From: Ramlibacter ginsenosidimutans
GTDB taxonomy: Bacteria > Pseudomonadota > Gammaproteobacteria > Burkholderiales > Burkholderiaceae_C
Direction of reading: 5' to 3'
Assembly: GCF_016654015.1 (NCBI RefSeq)
Contig: NZ_JAEPWM010000005.1
Location: forward strand, 1 to 64,000
DNA length: 64,000 nt
How positions within the stretch are numbered: position 1 is the stretch's first letter; every line of letters starts with the position of its first letter. Below are positions 60,711-64,000 of the stretch, piece by piece. Under the pieces are notes generated by a model that searched no databases, was not told the origin of the DNA, and saw nothing but the letters and a program-made list of their open reading frames with translations. The translations under genes were made by a program, and so were the position numbers.

Positions 60711-61049
60711 ATGGTCCAACATCCTCCCGACGACGACCTGCTGTTCAAGGCCCTGGCGGATCCCAGCCGACGCAAGCTGCTCGACCAGCTGCATGCGAAC
60801 GATGGGCAGACGCTAGTCCAACTGTGCGAGCACCTGGACATGACGCGGCAGGGCGTCACGCAGCACCTCTCGGTCCTCGAGCAGGCGAACCTGGTCGCCA
60901 CGCTCAAGCAGGGCAGGGAGAAGCTGCACTTCCTCAATCCCACCCCGCTGCAGGAGATCCACGACCGCTGGATCTCCAAGTTCGAGAAGCCGCGCCTGAA
61001 GGCGCTCGCCATCCTGAAACGCCAACTGGAGAAACGCCATGACCGCTAG
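60711..61049 (+). CDS. ArsR/SmtB-family transcriptional regulator
   Basis: The 112-residue winged-helix protein contains LLFKALADPSRRKLLDQLHANDGQTLVQLCEHLDMTRQGVTQHLSVLEQANLVATLKQGREKLHFLN, the ArsR core. The metal-binding CxC motif of ArsR is missing (the only cysteine is in LVQLCEHL), so it may sense something other than metal, as do ArsR proteins paired with SRPBCC genes. It overlaps the next gene by 11 nt and probably represses the pair from the operator at 60670-60695. Confidence 0.92.
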   Translation: MVQHPPDDDLLFKALADPSRRKLLDQLHANDGQTLVQLCEHLDMTRQGVTQHLSVLEQANLVATLKQGREKLHFLNPTPLQEIHDRWISKFEKPRLKALAILKRQLEKRHDR

Positions 61050-61506
61050 ATCCACCTTCGTCTACGTGAGCTACATCCGCACCACGCCGGAGAAGCTCTG
61101 GCAGGCCCTGACCGACCCGGAGTTCACGCGCGAGTACTGGTTCGGCATGCGCGCCGAAAGCGAATGGAAGACGGGCTCGGCGTGGCGACTGGTGGCCAGC
61201 AGCGACGGCCGCGTGTGGGACTCGGGACAGATCGTCGAGGCCGACGCGCCCAGGCGACTGGTCATTCGCTGGGCCCACCAGATCAAGCCCGAGTTGAAAG
61301 CCGAAGGCGATTCGATCTGCACGATGGAGATCGAGCCGGGCAACGGCCAGGTCAAGCTCACAATCACGCACACCGTCGACCGCGAGGGCTCCAAGCTCGT
61401 GGAAGCCGTCTCCGGCGGCTGGCCGCAGGTGATCTCCAACCTGAAGTCCCTGCTGGAGATCGGCCGATCCGCCGTCGGGGAGCGGTTCGAAGCTTGCGCG
61501 GGATGA
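61039..61506 (+). CDS. SRPBCC (AHSA1-type) ligand-binding protein
   Basis: The 155-residue protein starts TARSTFVYVSYIRTTPEKLWQALTDPEFTREYWFG and continues LVIRWAHQIKPEL..TMEIEPGNGQVKLTITHTVD and GGWPQVISNLKSLLEIG, the AHSA1/START-like helix-grip fold that binds hydrophobic ligands. The gene overlaps the ArsR gene by 11 nt. ArsR-SRPBCC pairs are common in bacteria; the ligand is unknown. Confidence 0.92.
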   Translation: MTARSTFVYVSYIRTTPEKLWQALTDPEFTREYWFGMRAESEWKTGSAWRLVASSDGRVWDSGQIVEADAPRRLVIRWAHQIKPELKAEGDSICTMEIEPGNGQVKLTITHTVDREGSKLVEAVSGGWPQVISNLKSLLEIGRSAVGERFEACAG

Positions 61507-61593
61507 GGGCGCCGTCGAGGGCGCGCGCGCGTGGCCGCGCGGTGGTGGGGCTTGCCGGGTGTGACGTTCAGTACGCGTGGCGCCCCTCACGCC

Positions 61594-62199
61594 TCAGCAG
61601 CAATCGTGCACGCCCTGCGCTTCCACATCGACGTAGCACAGACCCTGCGCATCGACGTGCGCCGGATGAGCCAGGGCATGCGTGCTCGACTCGGTGCGGC
61701 CGAGGATGTGCGTGACCTGCCAGCCGCAGAGCACCATCACATCCGCGATGAGCCGGCGGTGGCAGCGCCACCAGAGAAGCTCGGAGCACATGATGGCCGT
61801 CCTGGAGGCCTTCGCCACGTGGAGCAGCGACGCAAGTCCTTCCGCGAATTCCTCGGACCGCAGGTGCTGCGCGTACGCCCGGAACGACACGTGCCGCCAG
61901 GCGCTCCCTTCCGGGTCGAGCAGGTCCACCCGGCGGCGTCCACCGAGGCCGGGGAACCAATGGTAGGCGATGCCTTCCGCTTCGAGCGATTCGCCGAGGG
62001 CTTCCCCGCCGAACTGCGGCTGGCGCCTCGACCCGGGAAAACGCCGGACGTCGGCCACGGTTTCAATGCGGTACGCGCGCAGCAGGTCCACGAACGCAGC
62101 CAGCGTGTGCGTGGAGTGCCCGATGGTCCACACCTCTCCCTGCGTTCCACCATCGGTCGCGGTCGGCTCGCCTGGCTCCGCAGGATCAGAGAACTGCAT
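61594..62199 (-). CDS. DUF488 family protein
   Basis: The 201-residue protein has the DUF488 pattern: VWTIGHSTHTLAAFVDLLRAYRIETVADVRRFPGSRRQPQFG, YHWFPGLGGRR and the late AIMCSELLWWRCHRRLIADVMVLCGWQVTHIL. The family has conserved arginines and a Cys-x-E motif (MCSE); its function is unknown but may be in nucleotide or phosphate chemistry. It is monocistronic and convergent with the ArsR/SRPBCC pair. Confidence 0.9.
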   Translation of the reverse strand: MQFSDPAEPGEPTATDGGTQGEVWTIGHSTHTLAAFVDLLRAYRIETVADVRRFPGSRRQPQFGGEALGESLEAEGIAYHWFPGLGGRRRVDLLDPEGSAWRHVSFRAYAQHLRSEEFAEGLASLLHVAKASRTAIMCSELLWWRCHRRLIADVMVLCGWQVTHILGRTESSTHALAHPAHVDAQGLCYVDVEAQGVHDCC

Positions 62200-62280
62200 C
62201 GCGTCATGGTAAGCCGCACGGGCGAGTCATGGCTGCTCGACCGGCGCGCGCCACGCCTGCCAGACAGTGCCCCAGGAAGA

Positions 62281-63285
62281 TCATCCCTTGCGAACCGCTC
62301 GCAGCCACGCCTTGAGGTCCTCGACGTCCTGCAACGCCCGGGTCTGGCGGCGCAGCGACAGCAGGTCCGCGCGCAACCTCTGCGCTTCCGATGAGATCAG
62401 GCGATCGGCCTTGCGGGGCTGCAGGCCCGAGCCGGGTGCCGCGCCGGTGGCTTCGCGGAACGAGGACTCCATACGCCGCGTTTCGGACTGCAGGTCGGCC
62501 AGCTGCTCCTGCAGCACGGTGATGTAGTGCTGCAGGCGCTGGCGGTTCGCCGACGACAGGTGCGCGGCGTCGACCTGCTCCGCCTGCAGCTGGAGCTCCA
62601 GGAGGGCCAGCAGGTTCCGTTGCCCGTAGGCCTCGTTGGCCTGCTGCATGAGGCTCGTCTTGCGCGCGCGCTGCGCCGCATCCGGCTCGCGATCGGGGTG
62701 CAGCGCGCTGGCGACGCGCCGGTACACGTCGCGCACGGACTGGGACGCGTCTCGCTCCTCTTTTGCGCGCTGCTTCGAGGCACTGGCGGCGCGCCGCTTC
62801 GCCGCCCGCTGCGCGCGCTGTGCGGCGGCAGAGGCGGCCTGCCGTTCCCACTCTTCGGCGATGTTCTCCAGGTGCGTCGCGTCGCTGCTTGCGGGCGCGA
62901 TGTCATCTGCTCCAGCGCGTGCGGAGGACACCGCATCGCCATGACGTTCCGCCACGGCGGCGAGCTCGATGTCGTCCTCGTGCTCCAGCAGCGGCGCGAC
63001 GGCATCGCGCAGCAGTTCGCTGAGCTGCTGCCGTTCGCCCCGGGACAGCCCCGGGCGCAGGCTGGCCTGGTCGAGGGCGAGCGCCCATTCGCGCCAGGCC
63101 GCATGCAGCTCCCTCTGCAGGGGCTCGACGGCCTGGTGGTAGCGCGCGATCCGGTCCTTCCATTCGGCGAGCGTGGCGCGCCCCGCCGCCACCTCCTGCA
63201 CCAGCGCGTTGAAGTGTTCCTGCTGCCGGGCCAAGCTGGCGTCGGCGGGGTCGGGTTCGATCTGGAGCAACTGCGCCTGGGCCAT
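62281..63285 (-). CDS. J-domain protein with long helical regions
   Basis: The 334-residue protein has a J-domain-like segment near residues 180-230 with the HPD tripeptide (VYRRVASALHPDREPDAAQRARKTSLMQQANEAYGQRNLLALLELQ). The regions on both sides are Ala/Glu/Arg-rich helices, likely coiled coils. HPD-containing proteins stimulate Hsp70 ATPase. There is no Cys-rich or CTD domain, so it is a class C type with unknown client. It is divergent from the helicase. Confidence 0.82.
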   Translation of the reverse strand: MAQAQLLQIEPDPADASLARQQEHFNALVQEVAAGRATLAEWKDRIARYHQAVEPLQRELHAAWREWALALDQASLRPGLSRGERQQLSELLRDAVAPLLEHEDDIELAAVAERHGDAVSSARAGADDIAPASSDATHLENIAEEWERQAASAAAQRAQRAAKRRAASASKQRAKEERDASQSVRDVYRRVASALHPDREPDAAQRARKTSLMQQANEAYGQRNLLALLELQLQAEQVDAAHLSSANRQRLQHYITVLQEQLADLQSETRRMESSFREATGAAPGSGLQPRKADRLISSEAQRLRADLLSLRRQTRALQDVEDLKAWLRAVRKG

Positions 63286-63344
63286 CCCCGCATTGTCCTG
63301 CGAGGCGCGCGTCGGGCGCCGGGACGCATGTCATCATCGGCGCC

Positions 63345-64000
63345 GTGACCTTCGAATCCCTGGGACTCAATCCCGCCCTGGCGCATGCGTGCGCGCAGGC
63401 CGGCTTCACCACGCCATCGCCTATCCAGGTCGCAGCCATCCCGCCGCTGCTGCGGGGGCAGGACGTGCTCGGGCTGGCGCCCACCGGCTCCGGCAAGACC
63501 GCTGCCTTCGTGCTGCCGCTGCTGCAGCGCCTGCTGGCGGGCCACCCGGGCGGCTTCCGGCGGGTGCGCGTGCTCGTGCTGGCGCCGACGCGTGAACTCG
63601 CCGCGCAGGTGGGCGATGTGTTCCTGCGGCTGGCGCCTTCTTCCGACCGGCCGCTGAAGGTGGCGGTGCTCTACGGCGGCGTCTCGATCAACCCGCAGAT
63701 GCTGCGCCTGCGCGGCGGCGCGGACATCGTGGTGGCGACGCCGGGGCGGCTGCTCGACCTGCTCGATCGCAACGCAGTGCGGCTGGACGCGGTGCAGTCG
63801 CTGGTGCTGGACGAAGCGGATCGCCTGCTGGACCTGGGCTTCGCCGCGGAACGAGAGCGCGTGCTGCTCGCCCTGCCGACGCGGCGGCAGAACCTGCTGT
63901 TCTCGGCGACCTTCCCGCCGGAGGTGCAGGCCCTGGCCGACGAGCTGCTGCACGAGGCGGTGCGGGTCGAAGCCGAATCGCAGCTCGAGGCCGTACCGGA
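63345..64000 (+). CDS. DEAD-box RNA helicase, N-terminal part (cut by window edge)
   Basis: The visible 218 residues, in one open frame to the edge, contain the Q motif (GFTTPSPIQVAAIP), Walker A (LAPTGSGKTAAF), PTREL, VVATPGRL, the DEAD box (VLDEADRLLDLGF) and SAT (LFSATFPP), in the right order. DEAD-box helicases of the RhlE type unwind RNA in ribosome assembly or decay. GTG at 63345 is the only plausible start: the ATG at 63328 is in another frame and stops at once. Confidence 0.93.
   Translation, partial: MTFESLGLNPALAHACAQAGFTTPSPIQVAAIPPLLRGQDVLGLAPTGSGKTAAFVLPLLQRLLAGHPGGFRRVRVLVLAPTRELAAQVGDVFLRLAPSSDRPLKVAVLYGGVSINPQMLRLRGGADIVVATPGRLLDLLDRNAVRLDAVQSLVLDEADRLLDLGFAAERERVLLALPTRRQNLLFSATFPPEVQALADELLHEAVRVEAESQLEAVP

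Noticed and set aside
63328..63345. ATG start for the DEAD-box helicase at 63328
   Set aside because: In that frame a TGA occurs after five codons, so GTG at 63345 is used.

Overview
The window is high-GC DNA from a beta-proteobacterium, most likely Burkholderiales, family Comamonadaceae (Ramlibacter/Variovorax-like). The evidence is five periplasmic Bug-type (tripartite tricarboxylate) solute receptors, LysR-controlled catabolic islands, and Comamonadaceae-style intergenic palindromes. I assigned this from protein style and gene content only; no search was run. No rRNA, tRNA or CRISPR was recognised.

Region by region: 1-470 holds the tail of an IS30-type transposase abutting a truncated intergenic repeat. 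0.5-3.5 kb has a ketopantoate-reductase-like protein, a large inverted repeat, a beta-hydroxyacid dehydrogenase and a cupin. 3.7-10.1 kb is a LysR regulator divergent from a five-gene aromatic-degradation operon: ACMSD-like amidohydrolase, extradiol dioxygenase, FAH-family hydrolase, MhpA-like hydroxylase and Bug receptor. 10.4-15.2 kb has a DUF3237 protein, a class A beta-lactamase, and an operon of HTH regulator, beta-propeller, DUF899 protein and membrane protein. 15.5-17.8 kb is a lone molybdenum hydroxylase large subunit. 17.8-23.8 kb is a second island (Bug, hydroxypyruvate-isomerase-like, Rieske oxygenase, HpaI aldolase, Bug; divergent LysR). 23.8-28.3 kb is a third (IclR, HpaI aldolase, Bug, aconitase-like large and small subunits).

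The middle, 28.4-46.8 kb, is mainly housekeeping and envelope functions: TauE/SafE exporter, DUF302, RimK-like ATP-grasp ligase, leucyl aminopeptidase, two paralogous 406-residue lipoproteins flanking a block of exported proteins (DUF3761, PLD nuclease, GH12-like hydrolase) plus a peroxiredoxin-glutaredoxin hybrid, a SulP transporter, a D,D-carboxypeptidase and a PrpF isomerase. 46.9-48.7 kb encodes a degenerate protein kinase with a 15-residue tandem repeat. 48.9-53.2 kb is a fourth catabolic island (Bug, TauD-like, Rieske, divergent LysR). 53.2-64 kb holds stress and small-molecule genes: Cys-less glutaredoxin-like protein, kinase-Usp fusion, metallophosphoesterase, hemerythrin, YjbQ, DOPA-dioxygenase-like, enoyl-CoA hydratase, RibD-like reductase, an ArsR-SRPBCC pair with a readable promoter/operator, DUF488, a J-domain protein, and the start of a DEAD-box helicase.

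The four catabolic islands share one logic: a regulator next to or divergent from oxidative or lyase enzymes, with a private Bug receptor for uptake and often 4-nt start/stop overlaps. No TctA/TctB membrane partners are present, so the receptors must use transporters encoded elsewhere. Two intergenic palindrome families are scattered through the window, and one 117-bp element has 30-bp perfect arms.
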